A stretch of DNA of 64,000 nucleotides. It comes from Flavobacterium daejeonense DSM 17708 (GTDB lineage: Bacteria > Bacteroidota > Bacteroidia > Flavobacteriales > Flavobacteriaceae). Under the pieces are notes generated by a model. It made no database searches. It worked only from the letters and a program-made list of their open reading frames with translations, and was not told the origin of the DNA. Location of the stretch: the NCBI RefSeq assembly GCF_000425425.1, contig NZ_AUDK01000019.1, positions 32,969-96,968 on the forward strand, in the 5' to 3' direction. Below, piece after piece: positions 18,196-26,647 of the stretch (the stretch's first letter is position 1; the number at the start of each line of letters is the position of its first letter). The position numbers were made by a program, and so were the translations under genes.

Positions 18196-19595
18196 TGGCG
18201 AACCAAAAAGTATTGATTCTCCTGCCGGACGGAATAGGGCTTCGAAATTTTGCTTACACTGATTTCTATAAATTGGGTAAGGAAAAAGGCTTCTCTATAA
18301 TTTATTGGAACAATACCCCTTTTAACTTATCCGATTTAGGATTCCCGGAAATTAAAATTAATAAGGCAAAAGCAAGTCCGTTAGCAGATATATTTAAAAA
18401 TGCCCGAAAACATATTGAACTGAATTTAAATATTCGGAAAGGAAATGATGAGGTGTACAACAGCTATCGGTTTCCCTTTACTTATAAAACACTTAAATCA
18501 GCGGTTAAAAATGTGGCAACTCAGTTTTTAATTGCGACACATACTTCTGATAGCGGTTTAGAGCGGATTCGTGAAAATTTAAAAGAAAAGGAACGTAAAA
18601 CGCATTATTTTCAAGAGTGTTTAGAAACCCTGAAAAGAGAAAAACCGGCTATTGTTTTATGTACGAATCAACGTCCCATTTTGGCCGTAGCTCCATTGTT
18701 GGCAGCACAGGAATTAGGGATTCCCACCGCTACTTTTATTTTTTCCTGGGATAATTTACCCAAGGCAACAATGGTTGTGGAGACCGATTATTATATGGTT
18801 TGGAGTAATTATATGAAAAAAGAGCTGTTGTATTATTATCCCTATATTAAAGAAAGTCAGATTTTGGTTACCGGAACCCCTCAGTTTGAGAGTCATTTTA
18901 ATACCCATAAAATAGTTTCTAAAGAGCAATTTTTTGAATGGCATCAATTGAATTCTCAAAAAAAATACATTTGTTACTCAGGAGATGATGTTACAACTTG
19001 TCCTGATGATCCACAGTATTTAGATGATGTCGCAGCAGCAGTACGACTATTAAATCAGGAAGGGGCAGCCTTAGGAATTATATTCAGAAGATGTCCAGTT
19101 GATTTTTCGAATCGTTTTGATAATGTTTTGCAAAAGAATAAAGACATAATCACGCCGATAGCCCCCAAGTGGGAATTAATAGGCGAAGGCTGGAATACGG
19201 TTTTGCCTACTCAGGAAGATTTAGATTTACAACTCAATACAATCTTTCATTCCGAAATGGTTATAAATTTAGGATCATCTATGGTATTCGATTATGCCGT
19301 TCATAAAAAAAGTTGCGCTTTTATAAATTATGATGTAAGCAATAAAAAAAATCCATCCTGGTCAGTATCAAAAATATACAACTATGTTCATTTTCGTTCA
19401 ATGCCTGATAAAAAAAGTGTGATTTGGTTGAGTTCGGCTGATGAAATAGCAGCTAAAATTAAATCAGGATTAGAAAAATCAGGGGAGATTGTTGCAAATG
19501 CTCAAAGATGGTTCCAAATCATAGCCGGTGAAAATCCCACCCAAGCCTCAGAAAAAATATGGGATGCCATTGATAAGATAGTTAATGAAATTTAA
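18195..19595 (+). CDS. Putative GT-B glycosyltransferase, possible nonulosonate transferase
   Basis: The 466-residue protein is not one I can place exactly. It has a two-domain layout: an N-terminal segment MANQKVLILLPDGIGLRNFA, AIVLCTNQRPILAVAPLLAA near residue 152, FIFSWDNLPKATMV near 180, then a second domain with ICYSGDDVTTCP near 260 and INLGSSMVFDYAVHKKSCAF near 357. This recalls UDP-glycosyltransferase or CDP-glycerol-transferase folds. It is translationally coupled to neuC, so a role in using the CMP-nonulosonate is attractive, but there is no recognised sialyltransferase signature. The function is inferred from context. Confidence 0.55.
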   Translation: MANQKVLILLPDGIGLRNFAYTDFYKLGKEKGFSIIYWNNTPFNLSDLGFPEIKINKAKASPLADIFKNARKHIELNLNIRKGNDEVYNSYRFPFTYKTLKSAVKNVATQFLIATHTSDSGLERIRENLKEKERKTHYFQECLETLKREKPAIVLCTNQRPILAVAPLLAAQELGIPTATFIFSWDNLPKATMVVETDYYMVWSNYMKKELLYYYPYIKESQILVTGTPQFESHFNTHKIVSKEQFFEWHQLNSQKKYICYSGDDVTTCPDDPQYLDDVAAAVRLLNQEGAALGIIFRRCPVDFSNRFDNVLQKNKDIITPIAPKWELIGEGWNTVLPTQEDLDLQLNTIFHSEMVINLGSSMVFDYAVHKKSCAFINYDVSNKKNPSWSVSKIYNYVHFRSMPDKKSVIWLSSADEIAAKIKSGLEKSGEIVANAQRWFQIIAGENPTQASEKIWDAIDKIVNEI

Positions 19596-19694
19596 TTTAA
19601 AATAATGTTTGCTTCTGTGTCATCCTGAGCTTGTCGAAGGATTAAATCTCACATCTCACATCTCACAACTCACAACTCACCATTCACTACTAAA
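19596..19694. repeat. Short dispersed repeats before the MBOAT gene
   Basis: The gap holds GTCATCCTGAGCTTGTCGAAGG (split as GTCATCCTGAGC and TTGTCGAAGG) near 19618-19640, a word common as a dispersed repeat in many bacteria. It is followed by CTCACATCTCACAACTCACC-type heptads (19650-19688), like the array before wzt. Confidence 0.75.
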
Positions 19695-21128
19695 ATGTTC
19701 TTCAACTCCCTAACTTTTGCCATATTCCTCCCAATAGTTTTTGTGCTATACTGGTTTGTGTTCAATAAAAACAAAACTACGCAGAATACGCTGTTGATTA
19801 TTGCCAGCTATTATTTCTATTCCTGTTGGGACTGGCGGTTTTTGTTTTTGTTGGTTTTTTCCACCTTTTTGGATTATTACACCGGAATCCGGATTGAAAA
19901 AAGTCAGAAGGAAAGCGGACGCAAATTCTGGTTTTGGCTCAGTATCGGAGTCAATCTGGGATTTCTGGGCATGTTCAAATACTATAATTTTTTCACGACT
20001 TCTTTTGCAGAATTAGCCAATGGTTTCGGATTGAAAACTTCACCATTCTTATTGGATGTAGTGTTACCTGTGGGGATTTCTTTTTATACTTTCCATGGAT
20101 TGTCCTATGTAATTGATATTTATTACAAAAGAATCAAAGCCGAATACAACTTTGTCGATTATTCACTTTTTGTGAGTTATTTTCCGCTGTTGGTCGCCGG
20201 ACCTATCGAACGAGCCACGCATTTATTGCCGGAAATAAAAGAAAAAAGAAGCTTTAACTTCGAACAGGCCAAGGCCGGAATCTACCAAATGCTATGGGGA
20301 TTAGTCAAAAAAGTCGTAATTGCCGACACCTGTGCCACCTATGCCAATGCCATTTTCGACCATTATCCGTCGATGAATTCCGGCTCACTCATTTTGGGAG
20401 CCGTTTATTTTGCGTTCCAAATTTACGGAGACTTCTCCGGCTATTCCGATATGGCTTTGGGGATGTCTAAATTATTCGGATTAGAGTTGTTGCGAAATTT
20501 CAACTATCCCTATTTCTCCAGAGACATTGCCGAATTCTGGCGTCGTTGGCACATTTCTCTTTCTTCCTGGTTTCGTGATTATTTGTACATTCCCCTCGGA
20601 GGCAGCAAAGGCGGAATGTGGATGAAAATTCGAAATACCTTTATCATCTTTTTGGTAAGCGGATTTTGGCATGGCGCCAATTGGACCTATGTTGTTTGGG
20701 GATTTATCAATGCTTTGTATTTCCTGCCCTTGTTATTGCGAAAGTCCAATCGTAATAATATCGATACGGTAGTTTTAGACAAAAGTTGGAATTCCGTAAA
20801 AGTAGTAGCCAACATCCTGCTCACTTTTGCGCTGAGCTGCCTGGCCTGGGTATTTTTCAGAGCCAGTACCATTACCGATGCTTTTTTATATTTGAAAAAA
20901 ATGTTCACCAACGGAGTTTTTGCCTCCCAATATTTAGCTAACGAACGCTACAATTACGAATTACTATTGATGCTATTGGCTTTTGTAGCCGTCGAATGGA
21001 ACCATCGCACTAAAGAAGAACCCATTTCCGGCAAATACCAAACTGTAAAATTAGCACTTTGCCTAACGTCAATTATAGCTCTAGGGACTTATTCTGATTA
21101 TAAGGAATTTATTTATTTTCAGTTTTAA
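19695..21128 (+). CDS. MBOAT-family membrane O-acyltransferase (AlgI-like)
   Basis: The 477-residue membrane protein has about ten hydrophobic segments and MBOAT landmarks: MFFNSLTFAIFLPIVFVLYW at the N-terminus, FSGYSDMALGMSKLFG near residue 250, FWRRWHISLSSWFRDYLYIP near 280, and the catalytic His in VSGFWHGANWTYVVWG near 325. AlgI-type proteins pass acetyl groups across the inner membrane to modify exported polysaccharides, working with an SGNH-type partner. The probable partner is the gene at 22068, now separated by a DUF559 cassette. Acetylation of this locus's glycan is inferred. Confidence 0.92.
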   Translation: MFFNSLTFAIFLPIVFVLYWFVFNKNKTTQNTLLIIASYYFYSCWDWRFLFLLVFSTFLDYYTGIRIEKSQKESGRKFWFWLSIGVNLGFLGMFKYYNFFTTSFAELANGFGLKTSPFLLDVVLPVGISFYTFHGLSYVIDIYYKRIKAEYNFVDYSLFVSYFPLLVAGPIERATHLLPEIKEKRSFNFEQAKAGIYQMLWGLVKKVVIADTCATYANAIFDHYPSMNSGSLILGAVYFAFQIYGDFSGYSDMALGMSKLFGLELLRNFNYPYFSRDIAEFWRRWHISLSSWFRDYLYIPLGGSKGGMWMKIRNTFIIFLVSGFWHGANWTYVVWGFINALYFLPLLLRKSNRNNIDTVVLDKSWNSVKVVANILLTFALSCLAWVFFRASTITDAFLYLKKMFTNGVFASQYLANERYNYELLLMLLAFVAVEWNHRTKEEPISGKYQTVKLALCLTSIIALGTYSDYKEFIYFQF

Positions 21129-21130
21129 TG

Positions 21131-21250
21131 GTTTTAATTTTCGTTTTCCCCAACCCTAAAGGGAGCCGGAAATTCAAAGCGTTCATGATTAATAATAAAG
21201 TCCTAATTTCTTTTCCCCTTTAGGGCTGGGGTAGAAAAGAAATTATTATA
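21131..21250. repeat. Family C repeat, left of the DUF559 gene
   Basis: CCCCAACCCTAAAGGGAGCC near 21146 and TTTTCCCCTTTAGGGCTGGGG near 21213 (given here in part) form the two ends. Each contains CCCTAAAGGG or its complement, so the ends are inverted relative to one another. GTTCATGATTAATAATAAAG lies between. Confidence 0.9.
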
Positions 21251-21270
21251 TAATTTTAAAATATATTCTT

Positions 21271-21654
21271 ATGGCAAAAAATAAAAATCTATCCGATAAT
21301 ATGTGGAAAGGGGCATCTCCAGAGATTTTTTCAAACGCAAAGAAGTTAAGAGAAAATCAAACGGAAGCAGAAGAAAAGTTGTGGTTAGCTGTAAAAGATA
21401 ATCAGATTGAAGGATATAAATTTCGAAGACAACATCCGCTTAGTATTTATGTAGTTGATTTTTATTGCCATGCTTTAAAATTAGTAATTGAAATAGACGG
21501 AGGCTATCACTTGGATGAAGAACAACAAATCTTGGATAAAAAAAGAACAGCAGATATTGAATTTCAGGGATTAAAAGTAATCCGGTTTACTAATGAAGAG
21601 ATACTATTAAATTTACCAAATGTTGTTGAAAAAATTAAAACCTATATAAAATAA
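21271..21654 (+). CDS. DUF559 endonuclease-like protein
   Basis: The 127-residue protein has the DUF559 pattern, related to very-short-patch-repair and restriction-like nucleases. ARKLRENQTEAEEKLW-like helix (here AKKLRENQTEAEEKLW near residue 24), GYKFRRQHPLSIYVVDFYC near 49 with the first acidic residue, and LVIEIDGGYH near 71 supply the PD-(D/E)xK-like site; VIRFTNEEIL is near 103. The role of stand-alone DUF559 genes is not settled. This one lies between the MBOAT gene and its SGNH partner, with family C repeats on both sides. I infer a nuclease tied to the repeats. Confidence 0.85.
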   Translation: MAKNKNLSDNMWKGASPEIFSNAKKLRENQTEAEEKLWLAVKDNQIEGYKFRRQHPLSIYVVDFYCHALKLVIEIDGGYHLDEEQQILDKKRTADIEFQGLKVIRFTNEEILLNLPNVVEKIKTYIK

Positions 21655-22050
21655 AAACGTCCCATTTCTTTTTTCCACCCTTTAGGGCGGGGAAAGAAAA
21701 AAGAAATTAATGATTTGTTTTTTAGAAAGGAGTTAAAAGAGCCAAATTTTCGTTTTCCCCAACCCTAAAGGGAGCCGGAAATTCAAAAGCGTTCATGATT
21801 AATAATAAAGTCCTAATTTCTTTTCCCCTTTAGGGCGGGGAAAGAAAAAAGAAATTAATGATTTGTTTTTTAGAAAGGAGTTAAAAGAGCCAAATTTTCG
21901 TTTTCCCCAACCCTAAAGGGAGCCGGAAATTCAAAGCGTTCATGATTAATAATAAAGTCCTAATTTCTTTTCCCCTTTAGGGGCAGGGGCAGAAAAGAAA
22001 TGAAAAAGTTCTGCTTTTTTCCCACCCTTTAGGGCGGGGAAAGAAAAAAA
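21655..22050. repeat. Family C repeats right of the DUF559 gene, tandem 148-base units
   Basis: CCCTTTAGGGCGGGGAAAG starts at 21679, recurs at 21827 (148 bases later) and again near 22027. Between them CCCCAACCCTAAAGGGAGCC occurs near 21758 and 21906. The first two units are nearly identical over their whole length, including GAAATTAATGATTTG and GTTAAAAGAGCC, so this is a recent tandem duplication. The last unit ends 18 bases before the next gene. Confidence 0.9.
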
Positions 22051-22067
22051 TAAACAATTACAACCAA

Positions 22068-22946
22068 ATGAAACAATTCATACTTTTTACAATTAAAACC
22101 ATAATCATCATCCTGCTTTTAGCAGTACTGCTGGACTATGCCTATACCACCGTATATGCACATTCCAATAACCGAAACAAAATAGAGGATGTCTATAATT
22201 CCAAAAACCGAAATTATGACGTCGTAATTTTGGGCTCTTCCCGTGCCAACAACCATTTTGTTTCCGAAATGTTCGAACAAAAAGGCCTGAAAACCTTCAA
22301 CTACGGTATCAGTGGCGGACATTTATTCGAAGCCGATTTACTGCTGAAACTAATGATGGAACGCCATTACAAAATCAAAACGGTCATTTTGGAAGCCGAT
22401 TTAAATTTGTCTAATGAAAAACGTTCCGAAACGGTGGCGGCTAATTTTTTACCCTATATACACCGTTCTGAAATTATAAAAGAGCATTTTTCCAAAGAAC
22501 CCGATTTTAATAGCCTGTATTATATCCCTTTTTATCGCTATGTTAATTTTGATGAATTAATCGGTTTCAGAGAATTTTATAAGACATTAAGCAACCAATC
22601 AACCAATGTTTTGGATAAAGGAGGATTTCATGCCCTGAAACAAAATAAAAAAGGGAGGATGAAAAATGATATTAGTACTCTAAAACCCTTAAAAAATAAA
22701 TATTACGAAGATATAAAAGCAATTTGCGTAGCCAATAAAATTAACTTTATTGCGGTAATGACACCTATGTGTGAAAACACCAAAGGCATAGACTATTTCG
22801 AAAAAGTAAAAAAAGCCTACCCTGAAATCCACAATTATGAAAAGGTAGTAACAGCAGATAAATATTTTTCGTCTTGTGGACACATGAACGCCAATGGCGC
22901 TAAAATATTTACAGCCAGAATCCTTCAGGATTTTTTCTCCAACTAG
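22068..22946 (+). CDS. SGNH-hydrolase-like inner-membrane protein, probable MBOAT partner
   Basis: The 292-residue protein has one N-terminal membrane anchor (ILFTIKTIIIILLLAVLLDY) and a periplasmic-looking domain. VILGSSRANNHFVSEMF near residue 51 looks like the SGNH/GDSL Ser block, NYGISGGHLFEADLLL near 78 like the Gly block, and CGHMNANGAKIF near 271 like the terminal His block. Such proteins (AlgJ/AlgX or DltD-like) accept acyl groups from an MBOAT protein. Here the usual Asp of the DxxH motif is not evident. The role is inferred from motif plus the nearby MBOAT gene. Confidence 0.65.
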   Translation: MKQFILFTIKTIIIILLLAVLLDYAYTTVYAHSNNRNKIEDVYNSKNRNYDVVILGSSRANNHFVSEMFEQKGLKTFNYGISGGHLFEADLLLKLMMERHYKIKTVILEADLNLSNEKRSETVAANFLPYIHRSEIIKEHFSKEPDFNSLYYIPFYRYVNFDELIGFREFYKTLSNQSTNVLDKGGFHALKQNKKGRMKNDISTLKPLKNKYYEDIKAICVANKINFIAVMTPMCENTKGIDYFEKVKKAYPEIHNYEKVVTADKYFSSCGHMNANGAKIFTARILQDFFSN

Positions 22947-23382
22947 TCCAAAAGATGATACTTTATCTTCATTTTTAAAGCATACTCTCTCATTTTACTC
23001 AAACGCATTCCCCTCTTCCAGAGAGGCTGAGTGTGTGTAAAAAACGAGAAGCAAAGCACAAAAAAAAACTCAAATACAACTATACGTATTCCCCTCTTCC
23101 AGAGGGGTTAGGGGTGTGTGAAAGACGGAAGGGAATCACAAATTTCTCAATTATCCTTAGATAAAACCGACAACTGTCAACCCACAACCCACAACTCACA
23201 ACTCACAACTGAAAAGGGACTAGGGGTGTGTAGCAATCATCATAAGGTATCCCAAACCACCTCAATTACCACCACACAAAACCCACAACTTACAACTTAC
23301 AACTGATAATCGACAACCCACAACTCAATATAATTATTAAATTACAACGAAGTTTCATATCATTGCATAAAGAAACCATCAC
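22947..23382. repeat. Gap filled with family D and CAACCCACAAC repeats
   Basis: No gene is convincing here. Family D copies (CATTCCCCTCTTCCAGAG with GTGTGTAA) lie at 22996-23042 and 23070-23120, with a partial at about 23207-23235. Runs of ACAACTCACAACT-type heptads lie at 23172-23212 and 23280-23330. A 62-codon frame at 23118-23306 consists of repeat sequence and is rejected. Confidence 0.8.
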
Positions 23383-24552
23383 ATGCACATCGCTTTTTTA
23401 ACACCCGAATATCCTCATGCTAAAATAGCTCACGCAGCCGGAATAGGTACCAGTATTAAAAATCTGGTTATGGCTTTGGTGGAAAAAGGACTGAAGGTTA
23501 CCGTATTGGTTTATGGGCAAAAAGAAAATCAAATTATAGCGGAGAACGGATCAACAATCCATTTGATTAAAAATCAAAAATACAGCATCTTAGGCTGGTA
23601 TAGGCATCGCAAACATATTGAGAAATATTGTAAGGCAGTAATTGAAAAAGAGAAAATTGAGATACTGGAAGCCCCTGATTGGACTGGAATTACGGCTTTT
23701 ATGAAATTCAAAATTCCGTTGGTTATTCGCTTTCACGGCAGCGATACCTATTTTTGTCATTTGGAGCAAAGAAAACAAAAAGGAAAGAATTTCTTTTTTG
23801 AAAAGCTGGCTGTTTCAAATGCAACAGCTTTCATTGCACCTACGGCCTTTGCAGGAGCATTATCAAAAAAATTATTCAAGATTAAAAAGAAGCAAATAAA
23901 GACCATTCATTACGGACTGGATTTAGCTTTGTTTCAAAATCTCGAACCGGAACAATTGGAAACAGGATTATTACTTTATACCGGAACCCTCATTCGGAAA
24001 AAAGGAGTTTTAGAACTTCCGGCTATTTTCAATAAAGTTCGAACAGCGTTTCCTAATGCCAGATTACTTTTAATAGGAGGTGATGCACCCGATATAAAAA
24101 CCAATTCCAATTCTACATGGGAATTGATGAAGAGTCAATTTACCCCGGAAGATTTGAAAAAAGTAAGTTATTTGGGTAAAATACCTTATGGCCAAATGCA
24201 GGAATACATTCAAAAAGCCCATGTTTGTGTGTTTCCCACCTTTGCAGAAACCTTGGGAATGGTCACTATTGAAGCCATGGCGATGCAGAAAGCAGTAGTA
24301 AATTCCAATATCGGCTGGGCTCAGGAACTAATAATTGATGGAGAAAGTGGTTTTTTAATCCATCCGGCCAACCATAATTTATTTACAGAAAGGATTTTAC
24401 AATTACTCGAAAACAATGCCCTGACTCAGGAGATGGGACAACTTGCCCGATTAAGAGTAGAAAAGCATTTTAATATCGATACAATTGTTCAGCAAAATAT
24501 ACAGTTTTACAAAGAAGTAGGAAGCAGAAATCTAGACAAGCGGCTTGAATAA
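23383..24552 (+). CDS. Family 4 glycosyltransferase
   Basis: The 389-residue protein is a standard GT-B GT4 enzyme: MHIAFLTPEYPHAKIAHAAG with the Gly-rich acceptor loop AAGIGTSIKNLV, FRFHGSDTYF-like segment (here IRFHGSDTYF near residue 114), TGTLIRKKGVLELPAIFNKV near 199, and VFPTFAETLGMVTIEAMAMQ near 284 with the E-x7-E donor site. It transfers a nucleotide sugar in the cytoplasm. It stands alone between repeat-filled gaps, so it may be separately transcribed. Donor and linkage are unknown. Confidence 0.88.
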   Translation: MHIAFLTPEYPHAKIAHAAGIGTSIKNLVMALVEKGLKVTVLVYGQKENQIIAENGSTIHLIKNQKYSILGWYRHRKHIEKYCKAVIEKEKIEILEAPDWTGITAFMKFKIPLVIRFHGSDTYFCHLEQRKQKGKNFFFEKLAVSNATAFIAPTAFAGALSKKLFKIKKKQIKTIHYGLDLALFQNLEPEQLETGLLLYTGTLIRKKGVLELPAIFNKVRTAFPNARLLLIGGDAPDIKTNSNSTWELMKSQFTPEDLKKVSYLGKIPYGQMQEYIQKAHVCVFPTFAETLGMVTIEAMAMQKAVVNSNIGWAQELIIDGESGFLIHPANHNLFTERILQLLENNALTQEMGQLARLRVEKHFNIDTIVQQNIQFYKEVGSRNLDKRLE

Positions 24553-24591
24553 ACTAATTATCTATCAACTATTACGATTAATAGAAAATAA

Positions 24592-24739
24592 CCCGTTGAC
24601 TAAAATTAGTTTTTGAGGATAATTTTTCGTCACGTCGAGTGATTCCGTTATTGGATGGGATTGTATCGAGAAGTTTTATTCCGTTTCACTATACAAAAAA
24701 AACACCCGAATTGATATTTTTAATAATTTCACCCAACGG
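24592..24739. mobile_element. Shortened, inverted copy of the MITE-like element at 35.3 kb
   Basis: The right end TAATTTCACCCAACGG and the left CCGTTGACTAAAATTA are the terminal inverted repeats of the element at 35321-35511. Inner words TTTTTCGTCA, TCGAGTGATT, GTATCGAGAA and CCGTTTCACTATACAAAAAA follow the order of that element read from the other strand. It is about 40 bases shorter and more diverged. Confidence 0.8.
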
Positions 24740-24796
24740 CTTAGAGAATAATTAGTGTTAATCTGCGTAATTTGCGGTTAAAAAAAAAAGAGTAGT

Positions 24797-26326
24797 TTGA
24801 TTATAATCTACCATAAAAACAATAAAGTTGTTAAAGTAATAAGAGATGAAGAAAACTTGTTTTTCTCTTCTCATACGATTGCTGGTACAATAAATAACTT
24901 AGCAGAATTATATCCGCAGGATTGGCTAATTTGGTGCGACCTGGATTTAAAACCCTATTTGAATCTTTCAAAATTCAAATCCATTTTCCATCATCATAAA
25001 ATCATGACTTCTTTCGGTCAAAGTCATATTCCGGTTGCTATTGGTTATGTCGAAGAATCCCCTTTTGTCAAAATTAATAAAATGGTTGCTTACCCAACCT
25101 GGCTCATGAGTGCTGAGGCAGGCGGAGTACATGCTTCCGTTTTAAAAACTATTGGAAGTAAAATAAAAACAGACACAAGTTTTGATTATTTTATCAATTC
25201 GCTAGCCAAATTAGGAATGCCGGCCGGACTTTTTTGTTATTCGGATCCCCGTTTGCTCACCAATCCTGTACCCAAAATACAAAAGGGAGAAAGTACAAAT
25301 CACTACATTTTATTCCGTTTTGTGAGTCAGCATTATAAAAAAAGATGGCTGTTGTTATTGTTTGTAAATCTGATGCTGTTTGAAAAACGTTTTCCTGTCA
25401 TTCCGTTTTTATATGGTTGTTTTTTTCAAAGCAGAAAAAAGACTGCATTGAATTTAGAAGATATTCCGGTACAATCTGCTTTGGAACCCATTTTAGATAA
25501 AACGATAGATGTCATTATCCCGACCATTGGGAGAAAACAGTATTTATATGATGTGTTAAAGGATTTAGCCAATCAAACGCATTTGCCTAAAAGAGTAATT
25601 ATAGTAGAGCAAAATCCTTTGCCTGATAGTCTTTCCGAATTGGATTACCTAACAAATCAAAGTTGGCCTTTTACAATTAAACATATTTTTACTCATCAGG
25701 CAGGAGCTTGCAATGCACGGAATTTGGCTTTGAATGAAGTAGAAAGCGAATGGGTGTTTATGGCTGATGATGATATCCGCTTGCACATAGACTTTTTTAA
25801 TGAGGCTTTTGATAGGATTAAAAAGTTGGGAATTGGTCAGATTACTTTTGGATGTTATGCTGTTAATTATGTTCAAAAAGAAAAGAAAGAAGGAATTTTT
25901 CAATGGTCGTCTTTTGGCTCAGGATGTAGTATCGTTAAAAAGCAAAGTATAGATGCAATAAAATATAATTTACATTTTGAGTTTGGATATGGTGAAGATG
26001 CTGATTTTGGAATGCAACTGCGTAATAAGGGACTTGATGTTGTATTTAGTTCAAGACCGGAAATAACTCATCTTAAAGCAGTTGTGGGAGGCTTTCGAAC
26101 CATCCTGAAAAAACCATGGGATGACGATATTGTACAGCCTAAACCTTCGCCAACAGTGATGTTGTTCAAGATAAAGCATTATACAAAACAACAACTTTTA
26201 GGATACAAAATAGTATTGTTTTTAAAATACTATAAAATTCAAAAAATAAAAAATCCTATTTTGTATTATAAAAACTTTCAAAAACAATGGAAGCAAAGTG
26301 TTTTTTGGGCGAATAAGTTAAAGTGA
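24797..26326 (+). CDS. Glycosyltransferase family 2 with an extra N-terminal domain
   Basis: The 509-residue frame has no usable ATG near its beginning; the best start is TTG at 24797. Residues 1-230 form a domain I do not recognise (LIWCDLDLKPYLNLSKFKSI near 43, YPTWLMSAEAGGVHASVL near 98). Residues from about 235 are a GT2 domain: IDVIIPTIGRKQYLYDVLKD, AGACNARNLALNEV and the DXD motif VFMADDDIRLH near 323, then GYGEDADFGMQLRNKG near 397. A sugar-transfer role is likely. The extra domain might be a donor-modifying or docking module; this is unknown. Confidence 0.8.
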   Translation: MIIIYHKNNKVVKVIRDEENLFFSSHTIAGTINNLAELYPQDWLIWCDLDLKPYLNLSKFKSIFHHHKIMTSFGQSHIPVAIGYVEESPFVKINKMVAYPTWLMSAEAGGVHASVLKTIGSKIKTDTSFDYFINSLAKLGMPAGLFCYSDPRLLTNPVPKIQKGESTNHYILFRFVSQHYKKRWLLLLFVNLMLFEKRFPVIPFLYGCFFQSRKKTALNLEDIPVQSALEPILDKTIDVIIPTIGRKQYLYDVLKDLANQTHLPKRVIIVEQNPLPDSLSELDYLTNQSWPFTIKHIFTHQAGACNARNLALNEVESEWVFMADDDIRLHIDFFNEAFDRIKKLGIGQITFGCYAVNYVQKEKKEGIFQWSSFGSGCSIVKKQSIDAIKYNLHFEFGYGEDADFGMQLRNKGLDVVFSSRPEITHLKAVVGGFRTILKKPWDDDIVQPKPSPTVMLFKIKHYTKQQLLGYKIVLFLKYYKIQKIKNPILYYKNFQKQWKQSVFWANKLK

Positions 26327-26647
26327 AAACAAAATTATAAAATAAACCCTAACTCCCTCAATTACCACTAAACGCATTCCCATCTTCCAGAGGGGCTAGG
26401 GGTGTGTAAAAACAAGAGGCAAAGCACAAAAATCTTCAATTACCACTACACAAAAACCTACAACTGTCAACTGTCAACTCACAACTGAAAAGGGGCTAGA
26501 GGTGTGTAACAATCATAATAAAAAAATAAAACGCACTCAATTACCACTAAACAAAACTGACAACCCACAACTTATTAAACCCAAACACTACTCCCGAATA
26601 AAAAAATCTTTGTAATATTGGTTTTAATTAAAAATAGAAACAAAACA
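26327..26647. repeat. Gap with family D and CAACTCACAAC repeats
   Basis: Two family D copies (26358-26410 full, 26484-26515 partial) and heptad-like words (CAACTGTCAACTGTCAACTC near 26461, GACAACCCACAAC near 26560) fill most of the gap. I see no gene. TTTG near 26609 and a TAATATTG box near 26612 may be promoter remnants for the next gene. Confidence 0.75.

Noticed and set aside
23118..23306. Plus-strand 62-codon ORF
   Set aside because: Its sequence is composed of the CAACTCACAACT and family D repeats.
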